Source: Nostoc sp. KVJ3
GTDB taxonomy: Bacteria; Cyanobacteriota; Cyanobacteriia; Cyanobacteriales; Nostocaceae
Length of the DNA: 64,000 nt
Reading direction: 5' to 3'
Assembly: GCF_026127265.1 (NCBI RefSeq)
Contig: NZ_WWFG01000001.1
Coordinates: 744,001-808,000, forward strand
Shown: piece after piece, positions 56,959 to 64,000 of the stretch
How positions within the stretch are numbered: the stretch's first letter is position 1
How the letters are laid out: every line of letters begins with the position of its first letter
Position numbers and translations under genes: made by a program
Notes under the pieces: model-generated
The model's input: only the letters and a program-made list of their open reading frames with translations
What the model was told of the DNA's origin: nothing
Databases searched by the model: none

Positions 56959-57074
56959 TCTAGTGGTCTGTCCCATTAATTTTGATGAGTTTGTAGTAAG
57001 CACTTCAGTGCTTAAAGGTGAGCGATAAATCGCTCACTACAAATCTGGCAAAATTAATCCGATAGACCACTAGA
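56959..57074. repeat. MITE-like family G (TCTAGTGGTCTGTC ends)
   Basis: Left TCTAGTGGTCTGTC and right GATAGACCACTAGA are inverted, and the match continues through ATTAATTTTG, about 23 of 26 bases. Inside are two small hairpins (GCACTTCAGTGC and GTGAGCGATAAATCGCTCAC). It has no coding content. Confidence 0.7.
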
Positions 57075-57165
57075 ATCCCGAAATTTGGTTCGGTAAATAT
57101 TCGCCTTTGATTATGCTTGTAGCCTATTTGATACAGCAGATTTCAAGTTGGGTATTGTACGCAAG

Positions 57166-57262
57166 TTACAGCTATTTTCAGGTAAATAGACCACGCAGTA
57201 AGGACACAGCAATGCTGTGCCCCAACGACAGATATGGTTTAAATATATGAAAATAGCTGTAA
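57166..57262. repeat. MITE-like family H (TTACAGCTATTTTCA ends)
   Basis: Inverted ends TTACAGCTATTTTCA (57166-57180) and TGAAAATAGCTGTAA (57248-57262) are perfect over 15 bp. The centre includes the palindrome CACAGCAATGCTGTG. It stands directly beside family G in the regulator-hydrolase spacer. Confidence 0.7.
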
Positions 57263-57361
57263 GTCTCAAAACTAGGATAAAGAGTCTTTGACTTCTAAAT
57301 TCTGAATCCCGCTTTGCTCCTGAATTCTGCTGTATATCTGCTTAGACAGTGAGTTTTTCTA

Positions 57362-59050
57362 ATGAAAAAATTTTTGAGATACCTGGGTTTAGGTTTGCTA
57401 TCTACCTTTTTGACTTCTACTCCCGGATTGGGGGCTGAACGCATTAGCTTTTTTTATCCTCCCTTCGGGGAATTCTCGTTATCAGTGAACTCGCTGGAAA
57501 CTTTTGCGAAATTTGGCAAAATCGATCAAGATTTTTCATTTTATGCTAGCCGTGCTACCCCTCAACAACTTGCTCAACTACGGGATCTGCTACAGCAACG
57601 CTTCAATGTCACGCCTACTTTGGTGTCTCAGGTAACTTACTCACCGGTTGGAGAGGAGGTAGTGCAACAACTGGGAAAATTACTCCTCACTGAGTCTCGA
57701 AAAAATGGTTTCTATGCCATCCGTGCCTCTTTAATTTTGGCTGCTGCTGATAAAGACGGGTTAACAGTTGTGAATTTGCTGCGGAAATTTCCTAGCAATA
57801 CTATCCGGCTGAATTATACAGAAGGGTTAAGGATAGTCGATGACTTGTCACAATTGCTCAAGAAAAAGGATGAAGTTGTCGCTTTTTTACAAAAAGAAGC
57901 GATCGCAGAAGCAGCCAATTCCAAAATTGACTTCTCAAAACAACCAGATTTGCGATCGCCAGGAAAATTCCAATGGCAGAAAAAAACCTTTGAGCTAAAT
58001 GATATTTCTCGCAATCGCCGTCTACCGGTAGATATCTATTTACCTGAAGCAGGTTCACAAAGCCAAGGCCAAGCGCCCTTTCCCCTCGTTGTCATTTCTC
58101 ATGGTCTTGCTTCAGACCGCTCTAGCTTTGTCTACCTGGCTAAACATTTAGCATCTTATGGTTTTGCTGTTGCTGTACTAGAACATCCGGGTAGTAATGC
58201 CAAACGCTTTCAGGAATACTTTGCGGGTTTGGCAGGGCCACCAGAACCAGCAGAATTTCTCAACCGATCTTTGGATGTCAAGTATCTCCTCGATGAACTC
58301 CAGCGTCTAGAAAAATCTGATCCCATCCTCCAGGGAAAACTCAATTTTCAGCAAGTTGGGGCCATTGGTCAGTCTTTTGGCGGTTACACTGTTTTGACTT
58401 TAGCAGGAGCAAAAATTAACTTTGAGCAACTGCGCCAAGATTGTAATCCCAATTATTCATCCTTTAATTTGTCGCTTTTGTTGCAGTGTGAAGCAAGTAA
58501 GTTACCCCAAAAAGATTACGAACTCAAAGACGATCGCATCAAGGCAATCATGGCGATTAATCCCATTGATAGCTTAGTTTTGGGTCAGGGCGGAGTCAGT
58601 CAAATTAAAATACCTGTAATGCTGGTAGCAGGTAGTCAAGATATTTTCGCCCCACCCGTATTTGAGCAAATTCGCCCCTTCACCTGGCTTTCCGATCCCA
58701 ATAAATATCTAGTTGTAATTGAAAATGCTACCCACTTTTCAGCGATCGCCGAACCTACTCCTGAAAACGGTGTCTTACCTGTACCATCTGCTTTACTAGG
58801 CCCCGATAGTGCTGCTGTTTATTCCTATCTCAATGCCCTCAGCGTTGCTTTTATGGAAACCCATCTCCTCAACCACCCTGAATACCGCTCCTATTTGCAG
58901 CCATCCTACGCCACATTTATCAGTAAAGAGCCTCTGAATCTCAGTATTTTACAGTCGTTGTCTGTAGTTCAGTTTAATCAAATTTGGAGTGGAGCAATTC
59001 CCCAGTCAGCCACACTATCAAATCCTCAACCTACTCCTACCCCGCGTTAG
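57362..59050 (+). CDS. Secreted alpha/beta hydrolase with N-terminal DUF1400 domain
   Basis: 562 residues. Signal peptide: MKKFLRYLGLGLLSTFLTST ending GLGA. Residues about 25-190 fit DUF1400 (AERISFFYPPFGEFSLSVNSLETFAK). From about 215 an alpha/beta hydrolase fold follows: PFPLVVISHGLASD (oxyanion loop), GAIGQSFGGYT with nucleophile Ser338, PVMLVAGSQDIFAPP (acid) and ENATHFSAIA (His). It resembles the platelet-activating-factor acetylhydrolase group. It would act on esters or lipids outside the plasma membrane. The substrate is unknown. Confidence 0.9.
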   Translation: MKKFLRYLGLGLLSTFLTSTPGLGAERISFFYPPFGEFSLSVNSLETFAKFGKIDQDFSFYASRATPQQLAQLRDLLQQRFNVTPTLVSQVTYSPVGEEVVQQLGKLLLTESRKNGFYAIRASLILAAADKDGLTVVNLLRKFPSNTIRLNYTEGLRIVDDLSQLLKKKDEVVAFLQKEAIAEAANSKIDFSKQPDLRSPGKFQWQKKTFELNDISRNRRLPVDIYLPEAGSQSQGQAPFPLVVISHGLASDRSSFVYLAKHLASYGFAVAVLEHPGSNAKRFQEYFAGLAGPPEPAEFLNRSLDVKYLLDELQRLEKSDPILQGKLNFQQVGAIGQSFGGYTVLTLAGAKINFEQLRQDCNPNYSSFNLSLLLQCEASKLPQKDYELKDDRIKAIMAINPIDSLVLGQGGVSQIKIPVMLVAGSQDIFAPPVFEQIRPFTWLSDPNKYLVVIENATHFSAIAEPTPENGVLPVPSALLGPDSAAVYSYLNALSVAFMETHLLNHPEYRSYLQPSYATFISKEPLNLSILQSLSVVQFNQIWSGAIPQSATLSNPQPTPTPR

Positions 59051-59078
59051 TTATCAGTCAGCTAATACGCTTACCAAT

Positions 59079-59239
59079 TTTAGGACTTACGCACTTTACA
59101 AATAACTTATGATGTGCATTAACGTAAACACGCTGTTTCAGGTTTTTCATTGATGGTAAATAGACCCACATCGTAGGGGCAATTCATGAATTGCCCCTAC
59201 GATGGATCTGGTCTTTCCTGTCAATGCGTAAATCCTAAA
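59079..59239. repeat. MITE-like family D, copy 3, with family E palindrome nested inside
   Basis: Ends TTTAGGACTTACGCA and TGCGTAAATCCTAAA are inverted with one mismatch. In its centre CATCGTAGGGGCAATTCA (59168) begins an exact 36-bp palindrome ending at 59203; the same GTAGGGGCAATTC palindrome is free-standing at 19386. One element probably carries or was hit by the other. Confidence 0.7.
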
Positions 59240-59300
59240 TTTAAAAAAAGAATCTGAAAAATAGACCATTTCCCATGCTCCTTGCCCCCTGCCTCTTTAA

Positions 59301-61025
59301 TCAATCCTGTACAGTCATTGGCAAACGAATAGTGAAAGTAGAGCCAATTCCCGGCTGACTTTCGACAATAATCTCACCACCCATCATCTGACAAAAGTGA
59401 TGGCTAATTGCTAATCCTAGTCCCGTACCTCCATACTTTTTCGTAGTAGAGGTATCTCCTTGTGTAAAAGGTTGAAATAACTGCTGCTGTTGACGGTTAG
59501 ACATACCTATGCCTGTGTCAGTAACGGTGAAAGTAATCATGCCTAAAGGAGCCTCTGGTCGAAATTCATCCTTTTCTCTAGTGATTGTCAGCGTTACTTT
59601 GCCATTTGTAGTGAACTTACCAGCGTTGCTGAGTAAGTTTAACAACACCTGCCGCATCCTGGTCTGATCGGCATACATGGTACCAAGTTGCTCATCAAAA
59701 TCCACCTCTAAAACATTGGCATTTTTTTCTATCGTTGGTTTGACTGTGAGGACAACGTTATGAATCAACATCGCAATCTCAAATGTCTCTGGATAGAGGG
59801 TCATTTTCCCGGCTTCAATTTTTGATAAGTCGAGGATTTCGTTAATCAAGTGCAGTAGATGCTTACCAGCAGAGTTTATTGTTTCTAAGTCGGTGATAAA
59901 GTCTGCTGATAAACCAAGATCGGTGGCATCGTCTTCTAGAAGTTGGCTCAAGCCAATGACGGCATTTAATGGTGTACGTAATTCGTGGCTGACATTAGCT
60001 AAAAATATGCTTTTTGACTTGTTAGCGGCTTCGGCTGATTCTTTGGCTTGTTGTAGCTCTTTTGTTCGCTCAGAGACTCGTTCAATCAGACGATTTAGAG
60101 ATTTGGCGAGTAGTCCAATTTCATCTTCAGTCGTGACGGGCGCTCGCAAATCGAAATTAGATTTTCTGGCAACTTGTTCAGCTACTTGGGTGACAATGAT
60201 AACTGGTTCAGCGATCGCTCGACTGGTACGCCAAGCGACAATAGCTGCGATCGCTACCGAAACTAACATACTGACGATCGCAATGAATCGCTCAACTACT
60301 TTGGCCTGTTCAACGGCTTTTTGTCTTTCTTGCTCTTGAATTTCGGCAGTTTCCAAGATGTTAGTCAAGCTTTGTGAAAGCTGATCTAGCCGCATGGCTG
60401 TTTCACCAGCCATAATTCTCAATAACTGCGATCGGGCAGAGGAAATTTGCTTAGACTCTACTTTCGGAGAGTCAATTTTCTGTAAAACAACCTCGATTTG
60501 GTCAACGTAAGCTTTTAAATTATTCTTATAATCCAGCAGTAAGGTCTGTAAAGTCGAACTTGTTGCTGCCAGTCTTTTAGGTTTACTATCGATAAATCCG
60601 GCAATTTTTGACTCTAATTGCTTGGCTTTTTCAACATTCTTCAGAAAATCAGCTTTTTTACTTTGTAGCTGTTGGGAATTTTCTAATACAGCAACTAGAT
60701 TAGAACTATGTAATTGCGCTCCGACTACTGCATCTTTATAATTACTCAGTAGTTGTCCTTGTTCATAAGCTTGATTGAATTGCCTGACTTCCCTTCCCCG
60801 GTAGTAGTTGGCAATCACTAACCCAGTCAGTGAGCCAAAAAAACCAATCCCAATAGCTACAAAGTACCCATAGCCAATTTTTTGATGGATGCGCCAAGAA
60901 CTGGCTTTGAGCTTCCCTCGTGAAGGAAATTCTATGGTCGGTAGTTCATCTGTTGATGGCTCTTCGGCTGACACTTTTTTGCTTTCTGAACTGCTGTCGA
61001 TAAGGGTTGGCTTTTGAGTTGGCAT
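59301..61025 (-). CDS. HAMP-domain sensor histidine kinase
   Basis: 574 residues. A polar N-terminus of about 50 residues, TM1 (52-74), an extracytoplasmic helical domain (75-245, with coiled-coil pattern), TM2 (247-266), HAMP (267-320, [27 protein letters not shown]), a coiled coil, HisKA with His347 in [20 protein letters not shown], and ATPase boxes [26 protein letters not shown] and [16 protein letters not shown] precedes the ATG. No regulator gene adjoins, so it is an orphan kinase. Confidence 0.94.
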   Translation of the reverse strand: MPTQKPTLIDSSSESKKVSAEEPSTDELPTIEFPSRGKLKASSWRIHQKIGYGYFVAIGIGFFGSLTGLVIANYYRGREVRQFNQAYEQGQLLSNYKDAVVGAQLHSSNLVAVLENSQQLQSKKADFLKNVEKAKQLESKIAGFIDSKPKRLAATSSTLQTLLLDYKNNLKAYVDQIEVVLQKIDSPKVESKQISSARSQLLRIMAGETAMRLDQLSQSLTNILETAEIQEQERQKAVEQAKVVERFIAIVSMLVSVAIAAIVAWRTSRAIAEPVIIVTQVAEQVARKSNFDLRAPVTTEDEIGLLAKSLNRLIERVSERTKELQQAKESAEAANKSKSIFLANVSHELRTPLNAVIGLSQLLEDDATDLGLSADFITDLETINSAGKHLLHLINEILDLSKIEAGKMTLYPETFEIAMLIHNVVLTVKPTIEKNANVLEVDFDEQLGTMYADQTRMRQVLLNLLSNAGKFTTNGKVTLTITREKDEFRPEAPLGMITFTVTDTGIGMSNRQQQQLFQPFTQGDTSTTKKYGGTGLGLAISHHFCQMMGGEIIVESQPGIGSTFTIRLPMTVQD

Positions 61026-61972
61026 TTCTCAAACCTCCTTGCCTTCCCACAAAAAATTACCAAATCAGTTTAGCTTGTGCAAACACTTTCAATTGGTGAT
61101 TAATATTTACATTATCTTCTTTTATAGCAATAGCAAATCATTGCTTACTAGATAATATACTACAAACTTGCGTAATTGTAGTTTTAATAACAATATTAGC
61201 TAAGTATAATTACTGCTAGAGAATATAATTAACTTTTTTTGCAGCAATGAATCATTTCCTCCACTAAAGACCTGTCTGAAACTGTATTCTGTGTCGCACA
61301 AAGCTTTCCTCAATATACAGTTAATAGCAATGATTTATTGCCATCAGGTAGGTCATTGCTCTACCTTATTGCTTCCTTATAAAATTAATACAATCAGGAA
61401 AAAACAAAAGGTTTGAGAATTGGGCATTGGTTATTTCTGCCTACATCCCTTTGATCTCCAATTTTCAGGCGTATATATTGCAAAATGGTTCTAAAGTCAA
61501 GTCTATATGAACACATAAAAAGTTTTATTACGTATTAATATCAATACGAATGCGTTAATTGACGAACGCGGCTTAAGATAGCTTTAATATCAGATAAAAT
61601 CGGCTTTTACGCTTATATAAATGAGAGGTAGACTGATTTTTTCATGATTTGTACTTAGATTTAGTACGATTATGAGCAAATGATACGGAATTGGATAATC
61701 ACAACCTGGGGATTCCAGTTGATTCAAAAAAAGAACTCAGAAAGTTGATTATAATACACTTTGCTGCCTTCTGAGTTCTATCTTCCTACTGACTGTCTAC
61801 CTTGTAGTTGATGCAGTAGATATTATGGGGCAATTATGGTTATAGGATACTAAAACCACTTGTGCCCTTCATCCAATTGTACTGATGCACAAGTGGATTA
61901 CCTAATCAACAACCTTTTGGTTGTAATTATCCAGATTAGAAAAACTCAACTGTCAAATTTATGGGAGTGAAA
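61026..61972. other. 947-bp gene-free spacer
   Basis: AT-rich with no supported reading frame. One stem is clear: AGAACTCAGAA (61732-61742) and TTCTGAGTTCT (61769-61779) followed by ATCTTCCT, which could end a short transcript started upstream. Otherwise I see nothing assignable; a small RNA gene is possible but not shown. Confidence 0.45.
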
Positions 61973-62410
61973 ATGCCAGAACAAGAATTTACCGAAACCG
62001 CATCCAAAGAGACTACAGTGGCAGAGATCAACAGCCAAACCGGAACCATTACCAAACTCCAGCCTCCCGCACAGTCTCAAGATGAATGGCTAAAATACGG
62101 CGAGCAAGTTTCTACCTTTTTAGCAACATTGCCAGAATATCTAGGAAGCTTCTTTAATGAATATAAGCAACCCCTGGTAACAGTTGGTTTAATTGTGGGA
62201 TCAATTGTTGGGGTTAAAGTACTCTTGGCAATATTAGATGCTTTGAATGATATCCCCTTGGTAGCACCTACTTTTGAATTGATTGGTATTGGTTACTCTG
62301 CCTGGTTTGTTTACCGCTATTTACTCAAAGCCTCAACTAGGAAAGAGTTAACTAGTGAAATTACCACTCTGAAATCACAAGTAGTTGGTAAACAAATTCC
62401 AGACGCTTAA
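61973..62410 (+). CDS. CAAD-domain thylakoid membrane protein (CURT1-like)
   Basis: 145 residues from ATG 61973 (MPEQEFTET). The ATG at 61961 is in frame, but the GGGAG it overlaps is in the right place to be the ribosome site of 61973. The first about 60 residues are acidic and unordered; then EQVSTFLATLPEYLGSFFNEY (amphipathic), two membrane helices (VTVGLIVGSIVGVKVLLAILDAL and FELIGIGYSAWFVYRYLL) and a C-terminal amphipathic helix. This is the CAAD fold shared by CURT1, which bends thylakoid membranes. A strong terminator follows. Confidence 0.85.
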   Translation: MPEQEFTETASKETTVAEINSQTGTITKLQPPAQSQDEWLKYGEQVSTFLATLPEYLGSFFNEYKQPLVTVGLIVGSIVGVKVLLAILDALNDIPLVAPTFELIGIGYSAWFVYRYLLKASTRKELTSEITTLKSQVVGKQIPDA

Positions 62411-62477
62411 TATCTAACTTATCGCTTCCCTATGAGACGTACTCCTGTGTAAGAGTGCGCTCTAATTCCAAATCACA

Positions 62478-62515
62478 GAAGTCTGAGCGCCGGAAATCGG
62501 CGCTCAGACTTCTTT
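62478..62515 (+). terminator. Terminator after the CAAD gene
   Basis: GAAGTCTGAGCGCCG (62478-62492), loop GAAAT, then CGGCGCTCAGACTTC (62498-62512) followed by TTTC. The 15-bp arms are perfect and GC-rich; the T run is short. Confidence 0.75.
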
Positions 62516-62640
62516 CAAAATTCCTTAGTAAGTTCACTACAATTCGTAATTCGTGATTATGTTGTGGATCGGAATTTAGATTCGATCCATAACGCTACTA
62601 TCTCTAGATATTTCTCCTTCTGGACTCTTGGTTTAATTAC

Positions 62641-62819
62641 GATATGTCATTGCGAGCGCAACGAAGTGGAGTGAAGCAATCACCAGGACTCTGCGTTCGC
62701 GAAGCGTGTCCGAAGGACTATGCTTCACTCCGTACCCTTCTCCTTCGGAGACGCTATTCGCGTTCGGGTTCTCCAACGGAGTACGCAATGACAAGTGTTT
62801 AATCGGATATGATATAAGT
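62641..62819. repeat. MITE-like family F, copy 2
   Basis: The core from TGTCATTGCGAGCGCAACGA to CGGAGTACGCAATGACAAGT is almost the same as 31588-31752 and in the same orientation. It lies about 31 kb away, showing recent spread or conversion. The rest of the spacer to 62942 is plain AT-rich DNA. Confidence 0.75.
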
Positions 62820-62942
62820 TCTATTTTTCATCTAGTAAAAGAATAGTTAAAGGAGCCATTTTCGTTTAATCCCTAATAATTTATTCTGGCTTTAAAATTG
62901 ATAAGTGGGGAAATAACAATTCAGCATCTCGGAAATCTTTAA

Positions 62943-64000
62943 TTACGAATTCCGTATAGGGTTACTAGCCTTCAACTTTGGATAAGCAATCCGTTTGTGG
63001 TGAAATTGCTGCCAAACATCCACAAATATTTGAGCAATTTGCGACATCTCTTCCCGTTTTAGTCCTGAATCTGCGAGTTGATTGTCTTGCCATTTGGCAC
63101 GCAAAATATTATTCAGCATTGTTAAAGCTTGTTCAGTAGAGACTTCTTTAAGCGATCGCTTCTCTCCCAGAGATTTCGCCGATGCTTGCAGCGATCGCAG
63201 CGCCGCTTCACAAGAATCTGCTAACATAACAATTCCGGTTTCCCGTGATTGAGGAATCGGCCCATCGTAACGAAAATCTGCGTCATCTACTATTAAACTT
63301 GGATCTTGTTGAGCCATTTGCTGGGCTTGGTGATGGAAATACGCGATTAGCATCGTTCCCTGATGCTCTGGAATAAAAGCTTGAATCGCTGTCGGCAAAA
63401 GGTGTTTACGCGCCATCACTAACCCCTCAGTTACGTGCTTTTTGATAATCTCTGCACTCTTCCAAGGGTCTTTAATCTCTGTGTCATGTTTATTCGGCCC
63501 CCCATTTGATTTTCAATAAATCCAAGAGGATCGTGCATTTTGCCGATATCATGGTATAATGTACCAGCCCTGACCAATTCAACATTGCATCCTAGTTCTT
63601 TGGCAGCAGCTTCGGCAAGGGTAGCTACAAATAGCGTGTGTTGAAAAGTTCCGGGAGTCTCTGTAGCCAGTCGTTTTAATAAGGGGCGGTTAGGGTTCGC
63701 CAACTCTGCTAGGCGGATGGGAGTAACTAAATCGAAAACTTTTTCGAGATAAGGACTCAACCCTAAAGCAACAACACTCCAGCCTAAACCGGATAAAGCA
63801 AATAATCCAGCTTCTCGGAGGACGATATACCAGGTTGAACCAAATGCTTGACCAATTAAGATTTTAACAACCAGGTAAATGCCGCCCTGAGTCAAGGCGA
63901 TCGCAACTCCTAATAAAGCCAATTCTTCACGCGATCGTAATCGTTGTGCTAAGTAACTACCTAATATTGCTCCACCAGCACCAGCTAACAGCGCCGCCTT
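62943..64000 (-). pseudogene. HD-domain 7TM phosphodiesterase (PgpH/YqfF-like), frameshifted, 5' end outside window
   Basis: Read leftward from the edge: membrane segments (ELALLGVAIALTQGGIYLVV, AGLFALSGLGWSVVALGL), then the HD domain (TFQHTLFVATLAEAAAKELG, RAGTLYHDIGKMHDPLGFIE). The frame then breaks after NQMGG and stops at about 63431. Dropping to the next frame restores the family sequence PNKHDTEIKDPWKSAEIIKK, then LVMARKHLLPTAIQAFIPEHQGTMLIAYFHHQAQ to the stop at 62943. One extra G in the six-G run (C6 on the plus strand, about 63498-63503) would fix it. Intact members hydrolyse c-di-AMP. True mutation, slippage or sequence error cannot be told apart. Confidence 0.85.

Overview
The window is chromosomal DNA of a filamentous, probably heterocyst-forming cyanobacterium of the Nostoc/Anabaena group. 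The evidence is the dense HIP1 octamer (GCGATCGC and its GCGATCG core) in both coding and spacer DNA, heptad STRR repeats in spacers, the fbp-tal-zwf-opcA gene order, a kdpA-B-(G)-C-D locus with a histidine-kinase-less KdpD, an NblA gene behind an NtcA-type box, and a PEP-CTERM protein of a Nostoc-type family. No rRNA, tRNA, CRISPR array, prophage or complete insertion sequence was recognised.

Layout. 1-3 kb: the 3' part of a flavin monooxygenase, an IS200/IS605-like remnant, and coaR, a cobalt sensor with a precorrin-isomerase-like domain. 3-9 kb: a 1299-residue PstS-like/DUF4912 protein, a C-terminally truncated PLD-helicase gene and a Uma2 gene. 9-15 kb: the oxidative pentose-phosphate cluster fbp-tal-zwf-opcA, ending in a clear terminator. 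15-20 kb: GST, cbiA, a cyclic-nucleotide-binding protein, a Cad-family transporter and an exported pentapeptide protein. 20-24.5 kb: a leftward run of a RecB-type nuclease, a GNAT protein and recJ. 24.7-29.6 kb: two tiny membrane proteins divergent from a STAND (NB-ARC) protein with 14 WD40 repeats.

29.6-37 kb: peptide deformylase, ftsX, DUF3598, a second Uma2, a DUF6825-like protein, a UbiB-type kinase next to a PP2C phosphatase, then nblA. 37.5-44.5 kb: a Ser/Thr kinase, a GT2 glycosyltransferase, anmK, a transposase relic and a PEP-CTERM protein. 45-57 kb: a folate/biopterin transporter, a carotenoid oxygenase, the leftward kdp cluster with a decayed small subunit gene, and a divergent sensor-kinase/NarL-type regulator pair. 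57-64 kb: a secreted DUF1400 hydrolase, an orphan sensor kinase, a CAAD/CURT1-like thylakoid protein and an HD-domain phosphodiesterase gene broken by a one-base slip in a G tract and running off the end.

Themes. Redox and carbon metabolism (OPPP), metal and cofactor handling (CoaR, CbiA, Cad), potassium uptake (Kdp) and phycobilisome turnover (NblA) sit among many signalling genes. Spacer DNA is packed with at least eight families of short palindromic or MITE-like repeats, some nested in one another and several apparently inserted in frame inside genes (coaR, cbiA, recJ, anmK). The best candidates for undescribed biology are the 14-blade STAND protein with its repeated upstream motifs, the PstS-DUF4912 fusion, the ORF-less IS605-like element with RNA-like structure abutting coaR, and the kdp locus with a vestigial small subunit.
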